Assembly: GCF_030915465.1 (NCBI RefSeq) | Contig: NZ_CP133267.1 | Coordinates: forward strand, 1,364,001 to 1,428,000 | Origin: Neobacillus sp. PS3-34 | Lineage (GTDB): Bacteria; Bacillota; Bacilli; Bacillales; Cytobacillaceae | Reading direction: 5' to 3' | DNA length: 64,000 bases | Shown: one piece after another, positions 34,114 through 44,137 of the stretch | How the letters are laid out: the number at the start of each line of letters is the position of its first letter | Numbering within the stretch: the first letter of the stretch is position 1 | Program-made: the position numbers and the translations under genes | The notes under the pieces: generated by a model | Databases searched by the model: none | What the model saw: only the letters and a program-made list of their open reading frames with translations | What the model was told of the DNA's origin: nothing

Positions 34114-34803
34114 CGGATTTCTCCTTTATTGAATAACCAATCCCCCTTACGGTAGTAATTAGCTGCGAAGAAAAGCCTTCATCGACTTTTTTTCTGAGAT
34201 GCCTTATATAGACATCAATTACATTGGTTTCCCCTTCATATTCATAACCCCAAATATTAACCAGGATATTTTCCCTTGTAACTACTTTATTTTTATTGAC
34301 TATTAAATACACCAGCAAGTCGAATTCTTTAGGGGTTAACATAATGGAAGTATTAGACCTTGTTACCTCTCTCGTATCCATGTCAATCGATAGATCGCCC
34401 ACTGAAATAATAGATTCCTCATCATTAGTAATTTTGTTTGAATGATGGCGCAAACAGGAACGGATACGGGCCAATACTTCTTCAATTTCAAATGGTTTTG
34501 TTATATAATCATTTGCCCCCTGATCCAGCCTGCCACTTTATCAAAGGTTGTATTGCGGGCAGTTAATAGAATAACAGGTACATGGCTGCTAGCATTTCTT
34601 ATTCTTCTTAATACCTCAATTCCATTTAATCCGGGCAGCATAACATCCAGTAATATTAAATCAAATTCAGAATGCAGTGCTTTTTCTAAACCGGATCTTC
34701 CATTATCCTCCACGGTTACTTCGTAATTTTCATATTCAAGTTCTAACTGTAAGACACGGGCAATCTGACTTTCATCCTCAATGATTAAAATCCGGGTTTT
34801 CAC
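34091..34803 (-). CDS. OmpR-family response regulator, ArlR/YkoG-like, frame broken once
   Basis: About 237 residues when restored. Receiver: ILIIEDESQIARVLQLELEY, DLILLDVMLPGLNG, and KP in the restored ANDYITKPFEIEEVLARI. DNA-binding winged helix: LTPKEFDLLVYLIVNKNKVV, WGYEYEGETNVIDVYIRHLR. The break is at GCAGGCTGGATC (34526-34531); adding one C recreates GGCC and GLDQGANDY. GTG start 34803 with GGGGGATGAA. It resembles S. aureus ArlR in the output domain. Confidence 0.88.
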
Positions 34804-35018
34804 TTCACTTCATCCCCCATTTAAAAATCTATGGCAATTTTCTACCAACGGAAAATTTTTTTATATTCTACAATGTAGCACTATTTATAAGCTGATTTAA
34901 CTTTTTAATGAATTGTTAATCTTTTTTTCAGTGGTTGTACAGGTTCAGTCGATATAGTTAAGTTATCCCAAATCTGCACTTAGAATTATTTTTACATTAA
35001 ATAATTGGAGGTAAACTG

Positions 35019-38000
35019 ATGAAACGAATTGTAGAGGCAACCATGCAAAGAGCTATTCTCATGATTGTGTGCGTTGTCATTATTTTGGCATGGGGAGGAA
35101 TTTCTGCATTCCAAATGCAAAGAGATTACTTGCCTGGCATAAATAATACTACCCTAACGGTTAGTATGAGAGTGCCGGGGTATCAAGCTGCTCAGGTAAA
35201 ACAGCAAGTCACTGATAATTTGGAAAGTGCTGTCAAAATGACCGATGGTTTATCAAATGTTGAAACCACGTCTTATGATGGCGGTTTATTTATGAGCTTG
35301 TATTTTCCGATGAATGCGGATATGAAACAAGCAGAAGACCAGGTGAATAAAGCACTGGCAAATGCAGACCTTCCTTCAACGATTACAAGCACACCTTCAG
35401 TGACAAGGTTAACAACCAGTTCTTTTCCAATTTTAACTTATAGCTTAACAAGCTCAAAATTAGATGAACCAACGCTGCGTTCGACTGCTCAACAAGAAAT
35501 TGTTAGACAATTAAAAACAGTTCCTGGTGTAGCGGATGTTTCGGTGTTTGGGGGAGCGAAAGATGGATATGTACTAACCGTTCGAATGAAAGACCTTATG
35601 AAAAATGGCCTGACATTAGATGACATTAATAAATCGTTTTCTATGTCTCTTCCAGCCATGCCGCAGGGGAATATTGTAAACAATCAATTATCTATACCTG
35701 TTTCTTTTGATGGGCTGCAATTAACCCAACAGCAAATGGACAACTCAACCATTAAGAATAAGGAAGGAAAAGCCATTCCTGTTTCCGCATTTGGAACGAT
35801 CACTCATTCTTTAAATGATTTTAAAACTGTTTCTAGAACAAACGGTGCACCAAGTGTCACATTAAATGTAATCAAAACGCCATCAGCTAATATTACTGAT
35901 GTGGCAGAACAAGTAAAAGACCGCGTTTCTCATCTTCACTTGGATACAGTAAATCCAAAGGATGTTTCGTTCCATATTTTACTTGACCGAGAAAAAGAAT
36001 TAAACAGCTCACTTTTCGGATTAGTTCGAGAAGGTTTACTTGGCTGCCTATTCTCCATGATTTGTGTATTCTTCTTTTTCAGAAATGTTAGATCGACTTT
36101 ATTAATTGCGATTTCATTGCCAATTTCATTATTAGCAACAACTGCTTTCTTAAAATCCATGGGAATCACGTTAAACATTTTAACTGTTTCAGGTTTAATT
36201 GTTGCGATGGGCCGAATTGTCGATGACTCCATTGTTATTTTAGACAACATGTATCGAAAACGGGAAGAATCGAAAGATAAGTCTCTGCTTTCCATACTTG
36301 CATCATCTGTTACTGAAATGATTCCTGCGATATTAGGTTCTACCTTAACAACAATTGCTGTTTATATTCCAATCGCCTTTGTTGGGGGAGTCATTAGTGC
36401 TTCTTATAGCGGATTTGCCTGGTCAGTAGTTATTGCACTCATTATTTCATTCTTTGTAGCGATGCTTGTCATCCCTGCTCTTGCTTTCATGGGATGGAAA
36501 GGCGGAAATGCAACAAAGAAAACCGTCAAACTTGATTATGCAATGAAACCAGTACTGCAATCTGCTTTTAAACACAAAAAAGCAATGATTATTGTTTCTA
36601 TATTGGTTTTCGTGGGTGCAGGTATCTATTCTGCTTTCCTTCCAGTGAGTTTATTACCTAGTGGAAAAATCGGCCAAATTGCTATTAAAGCAGAATTGCC
36701 TAAAGGAAGCACCTTAATTCAAGTAGATTCTGAAGTACAAAAAATTGAAAAAAAATTAAAGGCAAACCCAAAAGTCAGTGCGTATTCATCCAATTTTGGT
36801 TCTACCATGACACCACAAAGTGATGATGTGTTTGACCAGGGAGGAGGCTATATAACATATCCAAATATCGCCAACCTTGCCGTTGTTTTGAAAAATGACA
36901 AGGATGCTGATTCTGTTATTCAAGAGTTACAAAAACAGCTTCCATCATTATCTAAAGACGTGATTTATACCGTAACAAGCCAGAATATTTCTGGTGATGA
37001 TTCACAAATGCGCATTCTATTTACTGGTTCAGACCAAGTAACATTGGATAAAACAGCTCAAGAAGCAAGAACAACTTTGTCTAAAATAACGGACCTGAGT
37101 GTAGATGGAAAAGTGGATTTAACAAATGGCTCTCCAAAGTACAAAGTTACATTTGACCAAAAAGCGATCCAAGATAAAGAGATAAAAGTTGCTGACATTC
37201 TAACGGTTGTTAATCGTTATATGTCCTCACCTAAAGATGCAACAATTAGTGTTAACCATAAGGCACTACCTGTCGATCAATATTTAGACCAAATTGCATC
37301 AGGAACAAATTCTCCTATTACGATAAATGCTTCTGCTAATGAAGTTTTAGCCTCATTAGCGGCTGAAACGTTAAATGGAATTAACGGAGAAAAGGTTCGT
37401 TTTGATCAAATAGCAACTGTTTCAAAAGATACTTCTTCATCAACCATTAGCGAGAGAGATGGACAGCCATTCTCTCTTGTGACAGCACAGATTACATCCA
37501 ACGATATAAGTAAGGTATCAAATGAAGCAGACAAAGCTCTAAGCGACATGAAACTTCCAAAAGATGTAACCTATTCATTGGGCGGAATTTCTGAACAAGT
37601 AAAACAAATGATTTTCGATATGTCCATTGCGGTTGCATTTTCAATTTTATTAGTATTATTGATAACTTCTTCTATATTCAAAGGGTGGAGATCACCACTA
37701 GCGGTTCTTTTAAGCATTCCGCTTGCTTTAAGTGGCGTAGTTATTGCCTTAGTTTTATTTGGTGGAGAATGGAACTTAGCAGCATTAATTGGTATATTGA
37801 TGCTTACCGGTATTGTAGTAACAAACGGTATTGTGTTAATTGACAAAATCGAAAGAAATCGAAAAGAAGGAATGCCTGTTAAAGAAGCTGTTTTGAGCGG
37901 CAGCCTTTCAAGGATCAGACCTATATTAATGACAGCAGCAGCAACAGTCCTTACTTTGTTACCACTTGCTTTATCACATAATGCCGATACAGTCATTTCC

Positions 38001-38144
38001 CAAACACTCGGTATTGTCGTAATTGGAGGTATGGTAACATCAACAATCAACAGCTTTATTATCATCCCGATCATTTATGAATGGCTGCATAAAAAACCGG
38101 CTACAAAAAATGCAAATACTATGGCTGAAAGACAAATAAGTTAA
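35019..38144 (+). CDS. RND-family efflux transporter (AcrB/SwrC type)
   Basis: 1041 residues in the two-fold RND layout. TM1 near residues 12-30 is followed by a first porter loop (NNTTLTVSMRVPGYQAAQVK), then TM2-6 with VSGLIVAMGRIVDDSIVILD (the TM4 Asp pair is replaced by GRIVDD), a second loop and TM8-12 with LTGIVVTNGIVLIDKI. In Bacillus the SwrC homologue exports surfactin and other amphiphiles. No membrane-fusion partner gene is adjacent. The divergent ArlRS-like pair suggests two-component control. SD GGAGG. Confidence 0.9.
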   Translation: MKRIVEATMQRAILMIVCVVIILAWGGISAFQMQRDYLPGINNTTLTVSMRVPGYQAAQVKQQVTDNLESAVKMTDGLSNVETTSYDGGLFMSLYFPMNADMKQAEDQVNKALANADLPSTITSTPSVTRLTTSSFPILTYSLTSSKLDEPTLRSTAQQEIVRQLKTVPGVADVSVFGGAKDGYVLTVRMKDLMKNGLTLDDINKSFSMSLPAMPQGNIVNNQLSIPVSFDGLQLTQQQMDNSTIKNKEGKAIPVSAFGTITHSLNDFKTVSRTNGAPSVTLNVIKTPSANITDVAEQVKDRVSHLHLDTVNPKDVSFHILLDREKELNSSLFGLVREGLLGCLFSMICVFFFFRNVRSTLLIAISLPISLLATTAFLKSMGITLNILTVSGLIVAMGRIVDDSIVILDNMYRKREESKDKSLLSILASSVTEMIPAILGSTLTTIAVYIPIAFVGGVISASYSGFAWSVVIALIISFFVAMLVIPALAFMGWKGGNATKKTVKLDYAMKPVLQSAFKHKKAMIIVSILVFVGAGIYSAFLPVSLLPSGKIGQIAIKAELPKGSTLIQVDSEVQKIEKKLKANPKVSAYSSNFGSTMTPQSDDVFDQGGGYITYPNIANLAVVLKNDKDADSVIQELQKQLPSLSKDVIYTVTSQNISGDDSQMRILFTGSDQVTLDKTAQEARTTLSKITDLSVDGKVDLTNGSPKYKVTFDQKAIQDKEIKVADILTVVNRYMSSPKDATISVNHKALPVDQYLDQIASGTNSPITINASANEVLASLAAETLNGINGEKVRFDQIATVSKDTSSSTISERDGQPFSLVTAQITSNDISKVSNEADKALSDMKLPKDVTYSLGGISEQVKQMIFDMSIAVAFSILLVLLITSSIFKGWRSPLAVLLSIPLALSGVVIALVLFGGEWNLAALIGILMLTGIVVTNGIVLIDKIERNRKEGMPVKEAVLSGSLSRIRPILMTAAATVLTLLPLALSHNADTVISQTLGIVVIGGMVTSTINSFIIIPIIYEWLHKKPATKNANTMAERQIS

Positions 38145-38152
38145 AATTCCAT

Positions 38153-38191
38153 TAAAAAGGTATCCCAAACGAATGTTGGGATACCTTTTTT
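38153..38191. terminator. Bidirectional terminator
   Basis: AAAAAGGTATCCCAA pairs with TTGGGATACCTTTTT around a 6-base loop between the RND gene and the convergent spoVR. Confidence 0.88.
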
Positions 38192-38194
38192 AGG

Positions 38195-39603
38195 TTATAA
38201 ATACTTCCTGTGAATTCCCTTTCCATCATACGTAAACAGCATTGGCCGATCTTCAATCCTTGTTTCGATATGTGCTGGCCTACCCCAGAGCTGATGGATA
38301 TATGGCAGTACTTTTTCAAGATATTTCACATCGAGTTCAACGCCTTCATACCAATGCTTCAAATACAATTCTCCATTTTTCAGATAGTCTCCATCGTTGA
38401 CTGTAATATAAGGAAAACCGCCATTTACGCGCATATTAACCAGTTGGTCTCGGACATGCTCCCACTGCTTATCCACAACCTTATAATCACGGCCTGTTTT
38501 TGGAAAAGATACATATCCTCCCTCATGACCAGATCCTTGGTCAAGTAATTGCGAAGGAAAGAGATATCAGACTCCACTTCACGCACTTCAAACATTTTTT
38601 CACGGCCTGAGCCTGGTTTTACTCCTCTTCGCTTCATTTCCTCTGTCGGATTATCGAAGCGTTCCTCAATATCCTCGAATATTTTTATGCCTAGATAATA
38701 CGGATTAATTCCTGTCTTGGAAGGCTGCACAACTCCCGCATTTAGCTTAGCAAATTCAATAGCTTCACCGCTGGTCAGATCCATTTCACGAAGGATTCGC
38801 TGATGCCAGTACGAAGCCCAGCCTTCGTTCATGATTTTCGTTTCAAGCTGCGGCCAGAAATAAAGCATTTCTTCACGCATCATTGTTAAAATGTCTCGCT
38901 GCCAGTCCTCGAGCTCCCTGCTGTAGGTTTCAATAAATAAGAGCAAATCTTTTTCAGGGCGCGGCGGAAAATTCTTTTTCTTTACAGGCTGATCCTCTTT
39001 TTTTCCTCTATCCTCCAGCTTCCATAAATCATCATATGGTGTCGGAGCAGGCTGATTATCTTCCTCCTCCTCATCCTCCATTGACCAGGCAAGCTTCGGT
39101 CTCATTAAGGAAGGATCAATATGCTCATCAATTGCTAATACCGCGTCAAGGAAGGTCTCAACTTCTTTTTTGCCATGCTGTATTTCATATTTACGGATAC
39201 GGTCAGCCGTTGCCGCCATGCTTTCAACCATATCCCTCTTTGTATTTTGAAAACGGACATTATTTTTGAAAAAATCACAATGTGCAAGAACATGGGCGAC
39301 AATCAGCTTATTCTGAATTAAAGCGTTGGAGTCGAGCAGAAAGGCATAGCAAGGGTTTGAGTTAATAACTAATTCATATATTTTACTTAATCCAAAGTCA
39401 TATTGAAGCTTCATTTTATAGAACTGCTTCCCAAAACTCCAATGTGAAAATCGAGTCGGCATTCCGTAAGCACCAAATGTATAAATAATATCAGCAGGAC
39501 AAATTTCATAACGCATTGGATAAAAGTCTAACCCAAAACCACTGGCAATTTCAGTGATTTCACTAATGGCGTATTCAAGCTCTTTCCGTTCCTCGGCATT
39601 CAC
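38195..39603 (-). CDS. spoVR: Stage V sporulation protein R, frame broken once as sequenced
   Basis: SpoVR takes part in spore cortex formation. N-terminal blocks [20 protein letters not shown] and [20 protein letters not shown], central [20 protein letters not shown] and C-terminal [20 protein letters not shown] are diagnostic. The break is at AAACAGGCCGTG (38489-38496). One more G (GGGCC) gives [20 protein letters not shown] and about 469 residues, the family length. Start taken at GTG 39603 after AAAGGGGGG. An acidic stretch (EDEEEEDN) lies mid-protein. Confidence 0.93.
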
Positions 39604-39701
39604 GAGCCATTCCCCCCTTTTGCGTCTTACCACAATGTATGAAACTCAGGCGGGAATGATGAAACGAGTTAAAAAATAAAACAATAAACGCCTATGGCAG
39701 C

Positions 39702-40022
39702 TTATTGTTGAGGGGTTTCCACTGTAAGATTCAGCAGCTTGTTATTGGTTAAATTATGCTTGATTTTTATCGTGACATAACTCATCTTTCCTTTTTCTTT
39801 TATCTGAAAACGAAAGGAGTCAACGACGTCTGTATCTGAAACCTTTTCTCTCCCTAAATACTCGTATTCCCTGACCTCCGCTTCAGGATAATCCGCTTTA
39901 ACGACCGATATCGCTATTCTTCCGTATTTCTCATAATCAGTTTTCTGTGCCATTGCGGACTGAGTTCCTATGCTCATTAAAAGTATTGCAGCGGCAATCA
40001 GCAATCCAAGATGCTTTTTCAA
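39702..40022 (-). CDS. Secreted DUF3889-type protein (YqzG-like)
   Basis: 106 residues starting at TTG 40022 (GGAGG eight bases upstream). Signal peptide KKHLGLLIAAAILLMSIG with cleavage after AMA, then a small domain KYGRIAISVVKADYPEAEVR, EYEYLGREKV and YVTIKIKHNLT. Resembles short secreted Bacillus proteins of DUF3889. It directly follows the M14 peptidase gene (15 bp), so both belong to one transcript. Function unknown. Confidence 0.72.
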   Translation of the reverse strand: MKKHLGLLIAAAILLMSIGTQSAMAQKTDYEKYGRIAISVVKADYPEAEVREYEYLGREKVSDTDVVDSFRFQIKEKGKMSYVTIKIKHNLTNNKLLNLTVETPQQ

Positions 40023-40037
40023 ATTAACAACCTCCAT

Positions 40038-41057
40038 TCAATCTTTTCTGTTAATATCCCACGTCTGTTTATAATTATGTAGCATAAGCCGGTGTGCTTC
40101 ATCAGCAAGCAAAACACCTACATATCGGTTCCGTTTCCACTCCTCCTTAAATACAGACAAAGGCGGATTTCTTTCTCCAACGAGGTAACTAATTTCAATT
40201 GTAAAGGCTGGCCGATGATATGCGGATAAAAACCAGTCGGTAAATCCGCCGCCAACTGCTTTCTCCGGAGGCTTTCCTAAATTATAGCCAGTCATTCCGG
40301 CAATCTTTTCGGCAATCAATCGATCCCGTTTATAATTCTTCCCGTTATGGTACTCCCAGAAAATTTCCCTGCCGGCAGAATGATAAGCGCCTGCTGATAA
40401 TGGATTGATTTCCTTAACGAAATTGATAAGTGCGATTGTTTCACTTGAGACGAGAGGCTTTCTGCCTTTAAAAAATTGGTACGAAGGTTTTGAAGGATTT
40501 TGCCCGAGCTCTACCCAGCCTGCAGGATACTGCCTGTTCAGATCAACTCCCAGTCCATTTGCTTTCCATCTTACAAACTTTTCTGTACCTTCATTCATTT
40601 TTTTCACTTGCTTTCTCTGTGTAACAGGCACCCCTTTTAGTCCGCTCTGCTGTATCATTACTCCGTCCGGATTCAGCATCGGGACAAACCAGATCGAAAC
40701 CTCGTCCAATAGAGAAGATGGGTATGGGCGAATGAGTTTTAAATGGCCATATGCTTCCGCGTAATCTTCAAGCATCTTCATTAACAGCATACTTGTCATC
40801 CATTCCCTGCCATGATGGGAACCGATGAGCAAAATGCTTTTTTTTCCGTGCCCAAGCCTGGCCGCCCATATTTTCCTTCCCTGATGTGACATACCAATAG
40901 ATTTAATCTTGATTTCATTTCCATATTTCAAGCGCAGCTGGACTAGATCTGTGACAAGCATTTTATAGGAATAAGGGGCGTCAGTTTCAACAGTTTCTGC
41001 AGATACCTTTTCACAGACTGAAAAAAGCAAAAGAAAAATTAAAAGGATTTTGTCCAT
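40038..41057 (-). CDS. M14-family zinc carboxypeptidase, secreted
   Basis: 339 residues. A signal peptide (KILLIFLLLFSVCEKVSA) leads to an M14 domain with zinc ligands in GSHHGREW (HxxE) and His in GAYHSAGR, substrate site VDLNRQYP and catalytic Glu in FTIEISYLVG. Gram-positive relatives cleave peptidoglycan-type gamma-D-Glu-mDAP peptides (endopeptidase I/MpaA-like). ATG 41057 is chosen over GTG 41069 because AGAGGTG needs the spacing. Probably co-transcribed with the DUF3889 gene. Confidence 0.87.
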   Translation of the reverse strand: MDKILLIFLLLFSVCEKVSAETVETDAPYSYKMLVTDLVQLRLKYGNEIKIKSIGMSHQGRKIWAARLGHGKKSILLIGSHHGREWMTSMLLMKMLEDYAEAYGHLKLIRPYPSSLLDEVSIWFVPMLNPDGVMIQQSGLKGVPVTQRKQVKKMNEGTEKFVRWKANGLGVDLNRQYPAGWVELGQNPSKPSYQFFKGRKPLVSSETIALINFVKEINPLSAGAYHSAGREIFWEYHNGKNYKRDRLIAEKIAGMTGYNLGKPPEKAVGGGFTDWFLSAYHRPAFTIEISYLVGERNPPLSVFKEEWKRNRYVGVLLADEAHRLMLHNYKQTWDINRKD

Positions 41058-41205
41058 GAATGCTTTCACCTCTTCCTTTAAATGCTGATTGTTATACAGG
41101 TAAAAGTTGAAAAACGCGCTGTATCAGCTTGTCCAAGATTTTCTTAGGTAGTTCTGGCGTAAATGTCATAAAATAATCTCAACTCCTAATAAGGAGGAGA
41201 CAAAA

Positions 41206-41460
41206 ATGAATAAGATGGATTATGATCGGGCGTTATATTATACGCACCGCTCACAATGGGACAATCTGTTAATATTAATGGTCCGAACTCCAGACCAATT
41301 TTTATCTAAAAAAATTGAACAATTCCTTCATGCTTATCACTTTGAACATGACTATACCGTCATTGAAAGAAATTTATACTCTCTTTTGCGATACATCGAC
41401 CACGCAAATGGGACAGTTGAAGATAACCAACCAGAAACACCAATGTATAGTCTCTCCTGA
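41206..41460 (+). CDS. yhdB: YhdB-like protein
   Basis: 84 residues, YDRALYYTHRSQWDNLLILM, SKKIEQFLHAYHFEHDYTVI and LYSLLRYIDHANG, which closely follow my memory of B. subtilis YhdB, a gene also found near spoVR there. Strong SD AAGGAGG. Soluble helical protein of unknown function. Confidence 0.72.
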   Translation: MNKMDYDRALYYTHRSQWDNLLILMVRTPDQFLSKKIEQFLHAYHFEHDYTVIERNLYSLLRYIDHANGTVEDNQPETPMYSLS

Positions 41461-41509
41461 AAAAACTTGTGAATGCATTTAAAATTAACCGGGAACAAAG
41501 AATTCCACT

Positions 41510-41545
41510 AAAAAAACACGGCACCCTTTACGGGAAGCCGTGTTC
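41510..41545 (-). terminator. Terminator of the MFS/FMN-reductase unit
   Basis: AACACGGC and GCCGTGTT enclose a 13-base loop; on the minus strand a run of Ts follows. Ends adjacent to the MFS stop codon. Confidence 0.8.
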
Positions 41546-42772
41546 TTAAGTAGTTGTGATGTCTATTGCCTGTTTGTTGTCCATTCTATTAATGAAAAGA
41601 ATGATGACAAACGAAGCAGCAAGCAAAAAGGATAATATATAAAAACTAAAGGAAATGTTATTTTGTATGCTTAATCCTGTAAACACACTTAGCAGGATAA
41701 GCCTCAATCCGAGTCCAATCAGCCTGAATAAGCTGTCTACTCGGCCCATTACATCATTAGGAACCTTTTCCATCATATAGGCATTTCGTGCGACCCTTGT
41801 ACCGGCATTTCCAAAAGCCAGCAAAATCGTCAATATGAAATATAATGGAATAGATTTAATAAGGATAACTGCAGAAATGGCGGCAGCATAAACAAAAATG
41901 GTAACAGTGATTGAAAATTCATTCCCTCTCTTAAAAGCAAGAATCGGGACAACAACTCCTGCAGCTACTGCACCAATTCCATAAACCATGCTCTGCATCC
42001 CATAAATAGAAGCACTGACATGGAGGACCTCCTTTAAATAAACCGGGAATACATAATTCGTCACCATGACACCGATGAACGGCATGAGCGACGCAGTAAG
42101 ATACAAAAACAAAGCAGGCTTTCTGTGGATATAACGGTACCCTTCAGTAATTTTCAGCCAAAACTTTATCTTTTGTCCTGTATGAACCCTTCGCTGATAA
42201 GGTATCTTTAAGAAAAGCAGAAACGCGCTGATATAAGTGAAAGCATCAAACAAAAGCAGCCAGTGAAGATCGACCTTTGTCATTAATATTGCCGCAAGTG
42301 CTCCTGCCGCAACACTGGATAGCTGCCCCTGGATTTCCATTGCTCCATTCAACGGCCTATACACAGATTTATCGAAAATCTCCTGATTAAATGCAAATAT
42401 GGCAGGATAGAAAAGATTGTAATAAAAGCTGCCGCTTCCATATAATACGATATAATGCCAAACCTGGAATTTGATCCCTAAAATTCCCTGGACAGCGAAT
42501 AACAATACAATGAAAAAACCGATTATTTCTCCGATAAGCAATATTTTCTTCCTGGAATACCGATCAATTAAATGCCCGATCAACGGTGTGATAAAAAAAT
42601 TAACCGCAGTCATTAAAATGGTAATATAACCAAATAAACTGCCTCCATGCACCCGAGAAACGAGGAGCCAGGGAACAGCGATCATTGTGATTCCTGACCC
42701 TATTGAAGAAAGGATATTAGCCGAAAGGATGAAATGAAAACGACGGTCCTTATATAGACCCTTCATTTTCAT
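41546..42772 (-). CDS. MFS transporter (macrolide-efflux type)
   Basis: 408 residues with twelve predicted segments; MFS motif A is GHLIDRYSRKKILLIGE. The N-terminal MKGLYKDRRFHFILSANILS and the general layout fit the MFS_3 group (MefA-like). It overlaps the FMN reductase gene by 4 bp (ATGA), so the two are translated together. The substrate is unknown. Confidence 0.85.
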   Translation of the reverse strand: MKMKGLYKDRRFHFILSANILSSIGSGITMIAVPWLLVSRVHGGSLFGYITILMTAVNFFITPLIGHLIDRYSRKKILLIGEIIGFFIVLLFAVQGILGIKFQVWHYIVLYGSGSFYYNLFYPAIFAFNQEIFDKSVYRPLNGAMEIQGQLSSVAAGALAAILMTKVDLHWLLLFDAFTYISAFLLFLKIPYQRRVHTGQKIKFWLKITEGYRYIHRKPALFLYLTASLMPFIGVMVTNYVFPVYLKEVLHVSASIYGMQSMVYGIGAVAAGVVVPILAFKRGNEFSITVTIFVYAAAISAVILIKSIPLYFILTILLAFGNAGTRVARNAYMMEKVPNDVMGRVDSLFRLIGLGLRLILLSVFTGLSIQNNISFSFYILSFLLAASFVIILFINRMDNKQAIDITTT

Positions 42773-43299
42773 TTCTCCATTATAGATGCGTGGATCTTTA
42801 CATACATACGGAGTTCGTCCACCAATTGCTTCGCCAGCACATCCGCATCAGCAAGCAGCCCATCCTTCTCATAATCAAAGCAATTAGGATCCATGACAAG
42901 CTGTCTCGGAATCACATTTGCGTAAAGTCCCCTTGCCACCACTCTCATATTATTTAGGGCATTGATACCTCCCTTTCCCCCGCCCGCAGCAGCCAACAGA
43001 GCAACCGGCTTATGGGAGAATTGCTTGCTCCCTAAGAAATCGAGGGCGTTCTTCAATGCTCCGCTCATCCCACTGTGATACTCTGGTGATGCAAGAATGA
43101 TGCCGTCTGCGTTACTTATCATCTCTACGAGGTGTTTTACTTCGGCCAAACCGTATTGTTCTTCTTCACCATTATAAATTGGCAGGTTTAATTGGCTAAG
43201 ATCGATTAATTCAACTCCATACTTTCTTTGGATATGCCTTGATACAATACCTGTTCTCCCTTTAACTCTAGCGCTTCCATTCACAATTACAATATTCAT
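42769..43299 (-). CDS. NADPH-dependent FMN reductase
   Basis: 176-residue flavodoxin-like protein: IVIVNGSARVKGRTGIVSRH (FMN phosphate loop), ILASPEYHSGMSGALKNALD (the SPEYxxxxxGxLKNxxD signature) and LLAAAGGGKGGINALNNMR. Reduces FMN, azo dyes or quinones in known relatives. Upstream partner of the MFS gene. SD AAGGAG. Confidence 0.9.
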   Translation of the reverse strand: MNIVIVNGSARVKGRTGIVSRHIQRKYGVELIDLSQLNLPIYNGEEEQYGLAEVKHLVEMISNADGIILASPEYHSGMSGALKNALDFLGSKQFSHKPVALLAAAGGGKGGINALNNMRVVARGLYANVIPRQLVMDPNCFDYEKDGLLADADVLAKQLVDELRMYVKIHASIMEK

Positions 43300-43483
43300 C
43301 GTTTTTATCTCCTTATCATCTGCCGAACCTTTTTGCCTGGCAGGAAATCCGTTTTGTTTTATATTTACAGTATAAGGAGTTTCAGTTATTCATAAATCGG
43401 CAGAAGGCTTGATTTTTCACTACACGATTAGACCGGTAAAACGGTAACTCCTCTACGACTTTAGTATGAGATGGATAGTGCCA

Positions 43484-44126
43484 TTATTTTTCTTTAACAC
43501 CATGGCGAACCGCAAATAAAGCAGCCTGGGTCCGGTCAGACAAGTTCAGCTTCGCTAAAACATTTGAAACATGAGTCTTTACCGTTTTTTCCGTGATGAA
43601 AAGAGAGGAAGCAATCTCTTTATTGCTTTTTCCGTTCGCTATTTCTCTAAGGACATCCCTTTCACGATTTGTCAGCTCATCTAGCGGGCTTTTCTTCTTT
43701 ATTTTTATTATTCAAATGCGTCAGCAAATGCGTAGTCGCCTTTGGATGGAGCTGGTTTTCCCCGCTCAACAGCTGTTTGATGGCACGTACCAATTCGTCC
43801 GGTTCCACATCCTTCAGCTGGTAGCCCGAAGCACCTGCTTCAATCGCCGGAATAACATGGTCATGGTCTGAAAAGCTTGTCAGCATCATGATTTTTACCG
43901 CAGGATTATGTTGTTTGATTTGCCTTGTTGCCTCAATACCATCCATAACAGGCATGACCAGGTCCATCAGAATAACGTCTGGCTTTAATTCCTCCGCTAA
44001 TTTGACCGCTTCCTGGCCGTTTTTTGCTTCTCCGACAATTTCGATCTCCTGCTGTGTTTTTAGAAAAAATATCAATCCTCTTCTTACAACGTGGTGATCA
44101 TCTGCGATCAATAACCGAATACTCAC
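43484..44126 (-). CDS. NarL/LuxR-family response regulator (LiaR-like), frame broken once
   Basis: About 214 residues once restored. Receiver domain with IADDHHVVRRGLIFFL, PDVILMDLVMPVMDG and YQLKDVEPDELVRAI. HTH: LTNRERDVLREIANGKSNKE and EKTVKTHVSNVLAKLNLSDR. The break lies at GAAAAGCCCGCT (43685-43693); inserting GG (GGGCCC) gives EEKGPLDELTNRE. GTG start 44126. Partner kinase gene is 11 bp upstream. Targets unknown. Confidence 0.88.
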
Positions 44127-44137
44127 ACTCTCTCCCC